Assembly: GCA_034008185.1 (NCBI GenBank)
Contig: CM067081.1
Coordinates: 29,820,806-29,884,805, forward strand
DNA: 64,000 nucleotides
DNA from: Gorsachius magnificus
Lineage: Eukaryota > Chordata > Aves > Pelecaniformes > Ardeidae
Direction of reading: 5' to 3'
Part shown: in pieces, positions 24,651-36,484 of the stretch
Layout: every line of letters begins with the position of its first letter
How positions within the stretch are numbered: position 1 is the stretch's first letter
The notes under the pieces: generated by a model
The model's database searches: none
Told to the model about the DNA's origin: nothing
The model's input: the letters and a program-made list of their open reading frames with translations, nothing else
Position numbers and translations under genes: made by a program

Positions 24651-25460
24651 ACCGGGGCTCCCAGGCGGGACGGTCCCTGCCTCAAGGAGAGGGGCGATGG
24701 CGGGGAAAATCTAAGCAAGGGACAGCTACGAAACCAGAACCTGGGCGTTTTTAAAAACCTGAATAACCAACGCCGCCCGGTCCTGTTAGCCCCCCTCGTA
24801 GGCGACCTAGGGGCTGTCTCAGCCCGTGCCGACCGGGCTCCGCGCCGCCAGACGCCACCCAGCCTGCCCCGAGCCCCAGGCTCGCCCGCCCCGGGGCCCC
24901 CCCCCGCGAGGCGACGCCCGCCGGCGCCCGCCCCCCGCCCCCCCCCCGCCCCCGGCCCCCGCCCCGCCGCCAGGGCCGGGCCGCGGGGCAGGGGACGCGG
25001 TTCCCCCTCCGCCCGGCCGGGGGCCGCCCTGGGCGGGGGGGGCCTGGCAGCGCCCGGGCCGGCCCGGCCGGCGGCGGGGGGGGGTTAAATGGCGGCGCGG
25101 CGCGGCTGTCAGGGCGGCTGTCAGCGGGGCGCGGGGCGGCGGCGGACGCCGTGCGAGGGGAGCCCGCGCCCCTGGCGGCGAGGCACGGCGAGGCGAGGCG
25201 CTGCCCTGCCCAGCCCTGCCCTGCCCTGCCCCGCCAGGGCCGCACCGCCCTCACATGCCCGCCCGCCCGCCGCCGGGGTGTGGCGGCCCCTGTGGGGGGG
25301 CCGGGGGGGCCGGGTCCTTCGCCGTAGGCCCCCCTCGGCCCCGGGCTTAGCCTCCCCGCTGGGCCGGCGGCCAGCCCTGCTGAGGGCCCTGCCGGACCCT
25401 GGCCTCCAACAGTTCTCTTGGCGGTGCGGTGCAGTTTGTGTGGCCCCAGGGTGCGCGGTC
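24600..25460. promoter_or_regulatory. CpG island, probable THSD1 promoter
   Basis: This block is extremely GC-rich, with the densest CpG at about 24830-25380, between AT-rich flanks. It contains long C and G runs and a YY1-like AAATGGCGGC at 25087-25096. It lies upstream of THSD1 and opposite in sense to nothing else recognised, so I assign it to THSD1. Long open frames on both strands here are a composition effect. Confidence 0.6.
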
Positions 25461-27434
25461 ACGGCCCCTCCCTTCGGTCGTGAAGAAGCTGGAGAGCCAC
25501 CATGCGAGCTGAGGCGACACTCGGGAGGCAGGCCAGGCTTTCAGACCTGCCCGAGCCACCATTTCTCCACAGATGCGTGCCTGTCTCCACCTCTTGCACC
25601 TCTCCGCAAGCTTCCTTGCTGGTCCGGAGAGAGACCTCACCACAAAATCAGTCCCCTCCTGCTGGGCATTGGTAAAGGCATCTGTCCATGCACAGACTTG
25701 CATGTTGGACCCGGCCAGCCATCCATGTTGGTCGTTGTCCTGTGAAGAAAGCAGCGGGTGGACTGGGGGCTGCTTTCCAGAGTCAACTTGCAGCGGTAAA
25801 GACAAGGCATCAAACAATCTCATCCGCAGTAAGAACAGCCCTGGCTCCTTAACGTTCCCATCTGCAGCCAAAGTTCGTGTATGCATGGGTATTTGTCATG
25901 CCTAGTGTTTATGGGTAATATTCAGGGACTGTTGTGACAGGACAAAACTACCCTTTTGCAGAGACACTTTAAAAGAAACGTTTCCATCTGTTTTTATGCA
26001 ACAGACTCATCCATTTATCTCAAACCACGGTTAAATTTATTTCCCTGTCGTGGAGTCTGTGATTTAAATACAGACCGATGGATACCCTCACGCCCACAAA
26101 GCTACAAAAGGATTTCAAGGAGCATTTAAATCGGCTGATGTTACATGTAAAGAATTTTCCTGCGTTCCCCAATTCATCCACAATAAGCGTGGGTACAATG
26201 TAAAGGCCTGAGAGGAAGTAATTGTCAGCTTCTGGCGTCCAAAATGAAAACCAAACCAAAATGTTGCTGCTAGTTAACTTTCCTCATCTATATGACCAAG
26301 AAAATACAACTTCCATGCAACATGAGTATCCCTGCCCCACGTGAATGCCGAGCCCGGGCGGCTGACTAGGTTTGCTGCCTGCCTATCCCTCCGTCGTCCC
26401 CTGCCCTCCCGCTTTCACTCGGCTCTGAACAACCTGTCTTTTTCCATATGCTCGCTGGGGTCTGCCGTGGTTAACACTTCACAAGCACGCTGCCACCTGG
26501 AGTACCATCAAAAACCTTCAGGGGAGCAAGATAAACACTTGCTGAGGAACTCTTGACTGTATTCTGGACAGCAGAGAGTGAAGCAGTTATGCATCATAAA
26601 GATTTTCCAGGCTGTTTTAAAACATTTTAAGTTGAAAAATCCCAATTCCTAACATTCTCCTGAGTTTTTTTAATAGAGTTGTGTACGGTTTTTTTAACTT
26701 GGCTACCTTTTTGGTGTCTGTAGGATTTTGTTTGATGTTTCAGAGGAGAAGGGGTACACAGGGGGGTGTGTGTGTGTGTGTTGCAGTCTAATAAGTGAAG
26801 GTCACTGCATTTTGCCATCAGACACTCGGCGGCTACACGATCTGTTCCATGTCTTTCGGTGACGTAGCTCAACCCTTCCTTTGAATGCCGAGGAGTTTCC
26901 CGTGGCCGGTCCTGGTCTGTGTGAGTCGTCTGGCAGCAAGGATTCGGCTCCAGGCAGTGCCTCCATGGAGGTGGTAGGGCGCACCGGTACGCAGCATGCC
27001 AGAAGCTCCTTTTGCATTGATCGCGTAAAGGTACCAGCTGACGCAAGTGGAGGTGTCGTGGCACTGGCTGTTGTTTGAATGGAACAAGTAATAAATCACA
27101 TGTGGTAATAAAGAAAATGATGCTGTAAGGAGATTACAGATGATGGGGAAGTTCAGAGGAGAGGAAGCGTGTGGCGAATGGCTCCCTGCTTCGAAACGTC
27201 TGCTGAAGTCCCGGGACTGAAACTCCGGTCTCACTTGCTGCCTACATTTAACGTCTGAGAAATCTTACGTTGGTGAGTGTTTTGCCAGGCTTTTTTCCCT
27301 CCATGACTGCAACTTCGTAAAAATGTAATCACTAAGACAAAAATTTCATTACTGCATTCTAATGCAGAGGAGAAAGTAAAGAAATCCACACAGCAGGACA
27401 GAGTCTGGAACATGTGGAAAGATGTTTTACTCGT

Positions 27435-27505
27435 ATCACAGTATTTTGCACTTACTATAGTGCCTTTGATCCAATAGCCTTAGAGTATTTTATGAGTTAT
27501 GAGTG
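27435..27505 (-). repeat. Possible tail of an ancient SINE/LINE
   Basis: The stretch 'acttactatagtgcctttgatccaatagccttagagtattttatg' resembles, in reverse sense, the shared 3' tail of ancient vertebrate retroposons ('tagcgcctttcatccaaggatctcaaagcactttac'). The match is loose and short. Confidence 0.3.
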
Positions 27506-30129
27506 ATCTTTGGTCTTCTTCTTTCCCACTTCTGATGAAAAAGGCTTTGTCTTCATTTTTCTGCCAGAGTAAACTGATTCACTGAGATTATGCTCAAATT
27601 GTAAAGCCAGAAACAAAACCACGACTGCAGCTCAGGTCACTGCGCTCCCCCTCCATGCCTTCTTTTAGACCCATCTCTCCTTTGTGTCCACATATCCAAA
27701 AGGGGACACAGTCCAAAAAATAGTGATTAAAAAACACAAGTTGGCCCCTATGATTACATGATAGAAATTGTAAAGACCCCAGATAACAGGAGGATGGGCA
27801 CAGGATAAATACACTGGCTACATTATTAAACCCTTTGAAGCACACTGGATTATGTTTGCACACAACACACCTGCTGTGATGCTGAGGACTAAGATCTGTC
27901 TTTGTTAACGTGCAGTCCAGATTTCTTCAGGAGCATATTTTTCATTAAAATACTTCGACATAGCTGGTCTCTGAGGCATCTGGTTAGCGGCGGATCAAAT
28001 ACCGGGTTCCTTGCCATTAAAGTTGGTCTCCCTGGAGAGTGAGAAACTAATAACAGAAGGGACAGGAGAAAGAGGGAGCAGACGAATACTCATTTAGCCC
28101 ACAACCGTAACGTTGAGAACAAAATTAATTTAAACACCAAAGGATACAAAGAGAGAGGGACCTTTAATTGCAGATCTGTAGAGCTAGCCGCCGGTGTGGC
28201 AAACAAGCGGGGAGCGTGGGGATGGATCCCACCTGAGTGCAGACCCCAGCTATCCGCTGCGCTGAGGTGGCCCGCATGGCTGAAACATTCAAGGCAGCCG
28301 TGACAGGAAGGTCAGGCACGGAAAAGCATCCTGGCCTGTAAAAACAGGATCACTGCCTTCCAGCTGCTGGCAGCTGTGCAGAAAACACTTGCACGTGTAG
28401 TGGTGAGCAGTGTCAGAGGCTGCGGGCAGCTGCCCCCTGCTTAGCCAGGCCAGAGTAGCCACGTTGACTCCAGCCACGAGCTGAAACTGATCTGCCTGAT
28501 TTTACCCGAACCAAATGAAGGCTATTTATATGAAGGGCACCACCACCAGATTGGCTGTGTTGGTGGTTTATCAGTGGGCATGAGGTGGTGTGTTGGTTTG
28601 TGGCTCTCTTCCCCCTGCCAGTACAGTTGGGTTGGGAAGAAAATGTCTTTTTTTTTTTTTTTTTTTCTTCCGTTGGCATAAAACCAAGATTGTGTAGTAG
28701 CACATATTGTCTAGAGACTACCAGGTGTGAAAGCAGCATGGCTGGCTACTGAATTCCCTCTCCGTTCTGCGTAGGGGGGAGAGATGCGACATTGTGTGTG
28801 ATTTCTATCTGTGCAAAATATGCTGAAAGTCTCCTCTTGCTGATATTAAAATGACCTCAAGCTTCCTGACAGGAGCAATAATAATATCCTGACTCAGAAA
28901 GCAAAGTGTGCAAGCAAGAGAAATCTCTATTTGCCCTCATCCATACTGGCAAAGAAGAATTAATTGTGAAACCCCCAAAGTAGTGCTGGCTGGGATACAA
29001 GCTAGTCATCTGTTATGGATGAACAAGGTAAGGGCCAAAACAGTAATATAAGTATTTGATGCTTTAGGGAGAAACTTCAGAAAGGTAGAAACAGAGAAAC
29101 CGAAATGTGTCCTTTTGGAAATTATACCTCTGCATTGTTCCAGAAAATTTCTCAAGCTATCAAAAAAAAAAAAAAAAAGGTTGCAATGGCTGAAAAAACT
29201 ACAGTCTTGACTGGAGAACTGACCAGAATACTAATAATTTAACTACAGAAGCCATTTAAATTAACAAAAATAAGTAGAAAAAGGTTAAAATTGTCAGGAG
29301 TTGGTAGAAATCAGAAGCGTAAAACTGGTAGAGAACTTAAAAGAAGATGAGATCTGCAGCCAGCGATGTTGAGTGATAAAGATTTTCCTGATTTTAATAT
29401 ATATTTGAAAGAGAAGACTGGCACTATTCTGCTAATCTACTGCTATGTGAAAAATTTGACTTGTCAATTGGAACGCAAAAAGAAACACAGATGTTCAATA
29501 AATATTTCTGTTCTGTTTTGGAGTAGAAAACAGATGATAGAGCCATATTCCAGGTTGCTAACAAAATACTTTCTGTTCAAATGCAAGCCTGAGAATGTAA
29601 AATAAGAGCAGCTCCAGTCAAACAACTTAAAATCTGGATAAACCTGCATCCAACAATTTGTGATGTTATTTCAACCATTTAGCCTGGAGGTGCTGTGGAG
29701 CTTTCAGACCACGGGATGAATACTCGTGTGTGGGGTTTTATTGGTTTGGTTGGTTTGTGAAGCGAGAGCAGCCCTGGCTGATACAGACCTGTCAGCCTTA
29801 CCCTGATTCCAGCCATGGGGATGGAAAAGATGATAAGAAAAAGGGAGAGTTATCATCAGCAATGCCACTTGACAAATGTTGGTGGAAAAATGTATTTTAG
29901 ATAAAGTTACAAGTTTGGTGAGTAAAGGTAGCAATGTTATAATGTAATAATACTTTACATTTCTGTAGAACGTTTGCTTTGGTAACCCCTGACATTTCCA
30001 CCAAGGACACTTCTGCAAAATTAGCACAGCATGAATTAAAAGGATTAAATGTTGACTAATTGGTCTCAAAATGTCCTTTTAATGTGTCATCTCCATGCAG
30101 GACGTATTTACCTAAAGATTTAAGCATGG

Positions 30130-31372
30130 ATTAGGCTTTAGCAATTTAAAACTTTTATCAGAGACCTAAAAGAGGGTGTAACATCATCACTGCTCAAGTT
30201 TTTGGGTAACACACAAACTGGGAGAATGGTAAGTCCTGAAGACAGGTCACTACCACTGAGCAATCTCTGAGTAAGCTAAGTATCACGACCAAGTGCAAGA
30301 AATATGACCTCGATCAATTGCTGTGAGGAAACACAAAACTTACAGGAAAACTGGGGAGAGAGTAGTTACCGTTGATATCAAAATAAAGACACGATCAAGT
30401 GAAATTCAGCTGTCACCATGAGAAATAATCGCACAAGCACAGCACAAAGGACAACCCCCAAGGCAGCAAATCTGCAGGAAAGCATCTGTAAGCTGCCGGG
30501 GAAGCTGCAGGCAGGCTTAATCAGACAAAGCCCTGCGCCTTTCCATCTATGCTGTTGGTTAATAACCCCACTGTGGTTCAGGCTCATAGGCTTTATACTG
30601 TGCTTAAGGAAAAGTCTAGCTTGGGACACCCAGCAGGAAACCAGGCTGCAGCACACTTAGCCTAGTGAAGTTTTACAGGAGACCACCCTCAAACCCCACT
30701 TTCCCTCCTTCTTCAGATACCCACGGGAATGAGCATCCAGCAGAAGCCTGACATCTAAGCCTCATTCGCATCTGAGCTACGTGGATGGGGAGTGAACTGA
30801 GCAGGACCATAGGTTCAAGCACGTGTTTGATAGGACAGGTGTGTGGTCGGTATGCGATGGCTGGGAGTATAAAAACCAGGGAAACAAACCACCTCTGCAA
30901 TTAGCACTTTTGCAGTAGCTTTTCTTGGTCCAGTGCTGCTCTTCATAATTTAAGGTGGTTATTAGGTAACTATGGAAAACCTTGGGAAGAGCAGAGAATA
31001 GGACAATGTGGTGGGAAAGAAGGACTCCAAATGATTTATCTGTTTAAGAAAGTTACATTCCAGGACACCTGCCATGAAGGGAATGCACCTTTAACAGAAG
31101 ACTTACTAAAGATAAGGTCCAGTGGCTAGAAGCTGGAGCAAACCAAACTGATTGCGTACAATGAAAACATTTTTACAACAGGTAATAATTATTGGAATAA
31201 TTTGCCAAGAGTGGCAGTGGGATTTCCCAGAACTTGCAACCTCTTGTTGTTCCTAAGAGGAGTTCTACTTCAAACACAAATTAACTAAGGGAAGTCCTAC
31301 AGCTTCTGTTACCCAAGAGGTCAAGCAAGGTGGTCATAATAGTCTTTTCTGACCTTGTAGCCTATAAATAGA
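30130..31372 (+). mobile_element. Ancient CR1-type LINE remnant (3' portion)
   Basis: From about 31100 to 31372 the sequence follows the amniote CR1 3' end block by block: 'aaggtccagtggctagaagctgg', 'ggtaataattattggaataatttgccaagagtggcagtgggatt', 'cttcaaacacaaattaactaagggaagtcctac' and 'aagaggtcaagcaaggtggtcataatagtcttttctgaccttgtagcctat'. Near 30192-30228 the blocks 'aacacacaaactgggagaatgg' fit the end of the reverse-transcriptase frame. The spacing suggests insertions between the two parts. The copy is far too decayed to encode protein. The 3' block is secure and the 5' limit is a guess. Confidence 0.6.
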
Positions 31373-34326
31373 TTAAAGTCCCAGGGAAAAAAAAAAGTAT
31401 CCTTATCTCAGGCTTTCCCAAAACACTGTGGAAAAAACAATAGGAATGCAGAAAGATCAGAAATAGCCAACAGTCGTGCCTAGTTTGGTATTTCTACTGA
31501 AGAGACCAAAACATTTTGTGACCTTATTCCAGAACGTCTTTTTAAGCTCTTCCTTCTCGCTGTCAAGAGCTCAGCCGTACCCAATGCACCCATTTTCAGA
31601 GCTGTTAACTAGTCAGCGTTTGATAATTATAACAAAGGTTGGGTCTGAAGTTGGTGGGAGTTTTGCCATTCTCATTTAATGGGTGGATCAAACCAGAGTA
31701 TCTTTGCAATTTAAGGACACACCTCAAATTCTCCAGCTGATGCGAAGTGAAACTTGGGGGAATTATGCCACACACACACAACTGCTGAGTCTGGCTGAAA
31801 GAACAGACGTTTCTCATATACCATTGTCAAATACTGTTATATTTAGGCAACATTTGAAAAGAATTCTACCTATGTGAAGCAAGTCATTAAGCCACAGACA
31901 CAAATGTATCCTGTGCAAGTGTGCTGCCTTTATTGTTTTTTTGCTAAAAGAGAGTACTTCACACAGCATGTATCCTCCTGCAATTTTTTTTTGGTTAAAA
32001 GAAAATAAAAAGTCCTGTCTTTGAGTTTCTGGGAGCATTCTGCATGTATGAAGCAAGGGACACAGGAGCACCAATTTGTTTGACTGTTGACTTCAAAAAT
32101 ACAGCAAACCAGCATTTATATTATATCAGTCCCCTCTCCTTTACTTACTCCCCGAGATCATTTTGATAACTCAGGTCAGTGAGACCTTCCAAGTACATAA
32201 AATACTTTTAATTGAACAAAACAGCGCGAAACACCTAAATAGCCTGAGCCTTATGCTCAGAGCAGAACTAGATTCACAAATGCGCTGCGACTGTTCCAGC
32301 AGTGCCAGCCCCTTTTACCTTGAACTTGCTGTCCATCATTGCTGTGAGCACAGCAGAACAGGGTTTAATACGCTCTTTCGTCAGTGGGAATTTGAAGTCA
32401 AGACAATTCACCGTCCAGTGGGAAAGCGGGAGCCCCAGGATCCCACCTGGTCTTTGGTTTGGAGCAGGGATATGAAGCAGGGTGGTTTCTATCAGGTCTG
32501 CCCCTCACGAGTGTGGGCTAACTAGCAGGCTGTGGGCTTCTCTGGAACTGAGGTTTCCTCACTCACTCCCGAAGTTTTTGTGGTTTGGTGGGTTTTTTTT
32601 TTTAATATTTTACTAGCATGTTAATTCTAAACCACAAAGAAAAATGACTCTCAAGGCTGCTGGCCAGGACAGCTACCTGGGAGGTATGACGCTTGGGCCT
32701 CTGCTTCACAAAGTATTTAGGTATTTCCTTAAAACAAAGATGAATGTTGCCAACAGGGATGCCCGGAACATCCTGTTGGCAGGAATACTTGCAGCTCATT
32801 CTTGGGAGAACAAAACGATAGTTGAAGTCTTCCCAGCAGAAGATGACCTGGAACTAGAGGGTCTTGCATTTCACGTGAATGCCTGAAGCACTGAGAATTA
32901 GGATGAAATAGGAACCGCTAGGATAGGAGAAGCAACATAATTGTCAGACTTGCGAATCTAGCTCAGAAAAAAACCCAACAAACCACTGGACAGGGGGTTC
33001 CTCCCAAAGACAACAAGAAACATATCAAATCCACAAGTAATTTTAAATCAGCCATTCCTGACATTTTGGTGTGCATTTGAAAGAACTTCCCAGTTGCAAG
33101 TGAGAGCCTCCCAGGCCTGAGGAAGCAGGAACTTCTACAGTCGGCAACAGGCTCCTGCTGTCTCCCACTACCATCCTCATTAATTCGGTGAAAATACTTC
33201 CACTAATTTCACAAGAAGCACAGCGAGGCCCTTTGGACAAACGGTGAAAGTCCTGTTAGAAGAACTGAGCATCGAAGAGTTTACCTAATCAGTATGTAGC
33301 CAGTAGTGATTATTAAAGATACACTTCTGGAGAGTTCCACATATACATACATACATATCCTTTAGAGAAAAAAAAAGTTTGCACTTCAGAAATATGGTTC
33401 AGATTAGATCCATGCTTCCATAGACTGAATATGATTTTCCTGAAAACAAAGGCAAGGGAGAAATGGAAAAGATGCACAGACGCCTGAGCGGCATTCTTTT
33501 CCTGTCAGAGGTCTAAACACGCCTGTGGTTGCAAATGAAAACTGCTCCGTAAAAAAACGGGCACTTTTTGAGCAGACCTCTCTTACAAACCTCTGTTCAA
33601 AGGACTGTGTAATTGGGCAGCCCTGGCAAAATGAGATAATGTTCATGTATTGTAATGTACATATTCTAGGAACAATCAAAACATGAAAGGTTCATACAGG
33701 CACCGTCCGTATTAAACTTGAATGATCTGTGAGAACAGCAATTCCTATTCTCTTCCTCGCTCCTAGAAGCCTGCTTCAATACAGTCAATACACTTTTTTG
33801 CTGGTAGTGCCCAGTGGAAACAGGACCGGACAATGACAGTTCAGTGTGACGTCCTACCATGACACCACACACCTGCAAAGACATCGCTCTGTCTGTTCGC
33901 CCAACAGCTGGCTCTCAGCATGGCAGCAGATATGTGACTTCTGTTGTCTTTCAGCTGGGAAAACACATCCAAATGTGTCAAACGCCTTTCCAACGTTGGT
34001 ACGGGATACGTGCTTGGCTCGAACTCAGACTGGTCCCCTCATGGCACCGGTGCTTGTGTAGTTGCAATTCTGGCTGGGATTGGTCACAGGCTACTCAGCA
34101 ACAGAACCAGGGCATTCTGATTACATTTAATTCTGCCTTTCAATTTCAAATCAAAACTATCTTCCACTCCTCTAGGTACAAAATGAGACAGCAAAAATAT
34201 GATGTGCTTTAAAAAACCTGTCCCACAGAACCACAGGATTTTGATGTGTAAAGATTTTAAAGCTGCCCAAAACATTTAGGAAGAAAAAACCCAACAGAAC
34301 AGTCTCTTTATGAAAATCTTTTAATT

Positions 34327-36390
34327 TTTATTTCTTTCCAGCGGTCATTTTCTCATGTGTATGTTTTAATTCTAAACCAGCTATACAATTTGCCCTATAG
34401 ATTTCTTCCCTGTAGGAAAAAAAAAAAAAAAGTCAAGGAAAAATCTTGGGAAAGAAAAGCTCAAAAAGGTACCATCATTGAATAGGCTGTGTTGTTATTG
34501 CTTAATTAAGAGAATGAAATGCTCAGGGTTGGAGCAACGAAGGCTGGGAATTTACATGTGGCGTTTCCCTTCTGGTTTTGTTCTTTCTGCAGAAGACATG
34601 CCCCCTTGCGGGGAGAGGTTCAGGCCCATAAACTACCGGTCTCTCCCTTGACAGGTTTGGGTATCGGGCAAAAGAAACAGTTGTCACAAACCAGCTTTTT
34701 GCTTCTGAATGTCTGACTTTTCAGTCCCTCCTTAGATGCGTGATGCTTGGCGTACCTCGCATAGATCTCTTCTGTGGGTTGTGGGGAGGATGAAGCAAAG
34801 CAGCAAGCCACAAGACTCCCGAAGAGATGATACTAAATGCTTAACACAGTAAGAACAGCGTGGAACCGGTTTCTTCAGCTGTGTCAAATACATTAGTTTT
34901 AGCACCTTCATGAAACAGAGGAAAACTGCCCTAAAGAAAGCACTGCATAAAAGTGTGTTCGTGACAAGGATAAGAGGACACAATTCCCTGGATCCAAGTG
35001 AGCATCCTATGAACCAAAAGCATCGTCGCTGCAGGGATCTGTGCACTGAACTCCTTATTGGCAGGCTCTTAACGCTTGTCTAAGCTATGGTAACACTGAA
35101 ATAGTTCTGAAAATATTTTCAGGCTCTTAAAAGACTCTCTCTCCTTTTTTGTAATGTCCATTTGGCCATTACAAACACAATGTGGTTACCTATATGTTGT
35201 CCTTGCCTGTATTTTGAATGAATTTTGTTACTTATTAAAACTGGTCACTTCAAAATGCCAAAAATTTAAGTGATGTGGATCGTAAACATCCACTTACTGT
35301 TATTACCATGACAACAGATCTTCAAGTAATGTAACAACTCCACTGGAGTTATGAAAACTGAGGCTATCAAATTGCATTCAGTGTGAACACAGGGTGAGGA
35401 ACACCAAACAATATGATACCTCGTGACTATTGAACACAGGGCTATAGTCTTCTTCCCTCCTTCAATACTGAAAGCATATGAATTTTCACGTACAAGAAAC
35501 AAGCAAATGAACTGTCTCTCCAAAACAGGCAATAGGCTGGTGAAACAAACAAATGATCTTTCATTAGAAGTACAAGACAAAAACCAAGCACATTAAAGCA
35601 GAGAGTCTGGTAGAGTGACAGGAGGCTACTATGCTCTGCTATGTAAGGGAGGACAGAGAAAGGGCACCCAAAGTGCAACATAACGAGACAGGAAGGAAGA
35701 TGGCAAGGAAAGAGAAGGGAGGAGGTCTGTGCTCACAATGCTTCTATCCGAGATAGTAGCATAAGACATGACAAAATAAACACCGTGTTTTCTAGAGTCA
35801 CATAACATGTTCATCTCTCCTGCAGCAGGTTCCTTCTGTCTCAAAGTACAAGAACGCTGAGAAACGCTCAGAAAATCATTCATGACTTCAGGGAGAAGGG
35901 GTTATTCTACACTGGTTTGTTCCTTATACCTCAGTACACACCAAAGTCACTTTTCTTATCGCTACGGATACATCTGTCTGCTTTGTTGCTCTAGACATAA
36001 ACAAACTGAAATTGGAGTATGCAGTAACCTGTCTTCTGGTGCTGACCCTTATGGCAGACTACAGGGATATTCTCTCCACTTTCACTTGTGTGGAATCTTC
36101 ATCTGGCTTCTCTTGAAATGAGAAACTACAGAGCACATCAAATAAAACTTGAAATATGAGCTAGCCAGCTTGAGACAATTAACATGCTTCTGACTTAGTG
36201 ATTCCTATTTCCTTTCAGTTCCATGTAAGAGGATTCAGCACTTGAAATACCTGAGAACTGTAAAGCATTGCAATGTTCATCACTGTTGCAGTTGACCGAC
36301 AAAATTAAAACTTTAAAGTCAGTTGTTGGAAGGGTTCTGCCCTCTGCTCTCTTCTTCAGGTGTTACATAACAAACTATACACAAACTACA
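34327..36390 (-). other. VPS36: Probable VPS36 3' untranslated region
   Basis: After the VPS36 stop codon at 36391-36393, the first AATAAA on the minus strand that I found is at 34327-34332. That would give a 3' UTR of about 2.1 kb. Nearer non-canonical signals cannot be ruled out. The short open frames in this interval on both strands show no recognisable domain. Confidence 0.35.
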
Positions 36391-36484
36391 TTAGCTTTGT
36401 GTCAGAAATAAATTTGGGTAGAATCTCAAGCCTTCCACTGAATCATCTCTGCAAAGATGGCCCATCTTTTCAGCAAGAAGCAGC
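36391..36484 (-). CDS. VPS36: VPS36 exon 14 (last coding exon)
   Basis: The acceptor CTCCAG lies above 36484. The exon reads [21 protein letters not shown] then [10 protein letters not shown] and stops at TAA. It is the last part of the second winged-helix domain, residues 356-386. The intron before it is only 83 bp. Confidence 0.95.

Larger units (their letters stand above)
25461..34326. other. Intergenic interval between THSD1 and VPS36
   Basis: No protein family, conserved exon with splice sites, or structured RNA was recognised on either strand. The interval holds a (TG)n run at 26766-26781, a T19 run at 28648-28666, an A17 run near 29161 and an old CR1 copy ending near 31372. A non-coding transcript starting from the CpG island cannot be excluded. 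Confidence 0.6.

Noticed and set aside
24751..25462. Several open frames of 110-174 codons on both strands in the CpG island
   Set aside because: Proteins are Pro/Arg/Gly/Ala-rich in every frame, there is no recognisable domain, and stop codons are rare simply because the DNA is GC-rich.
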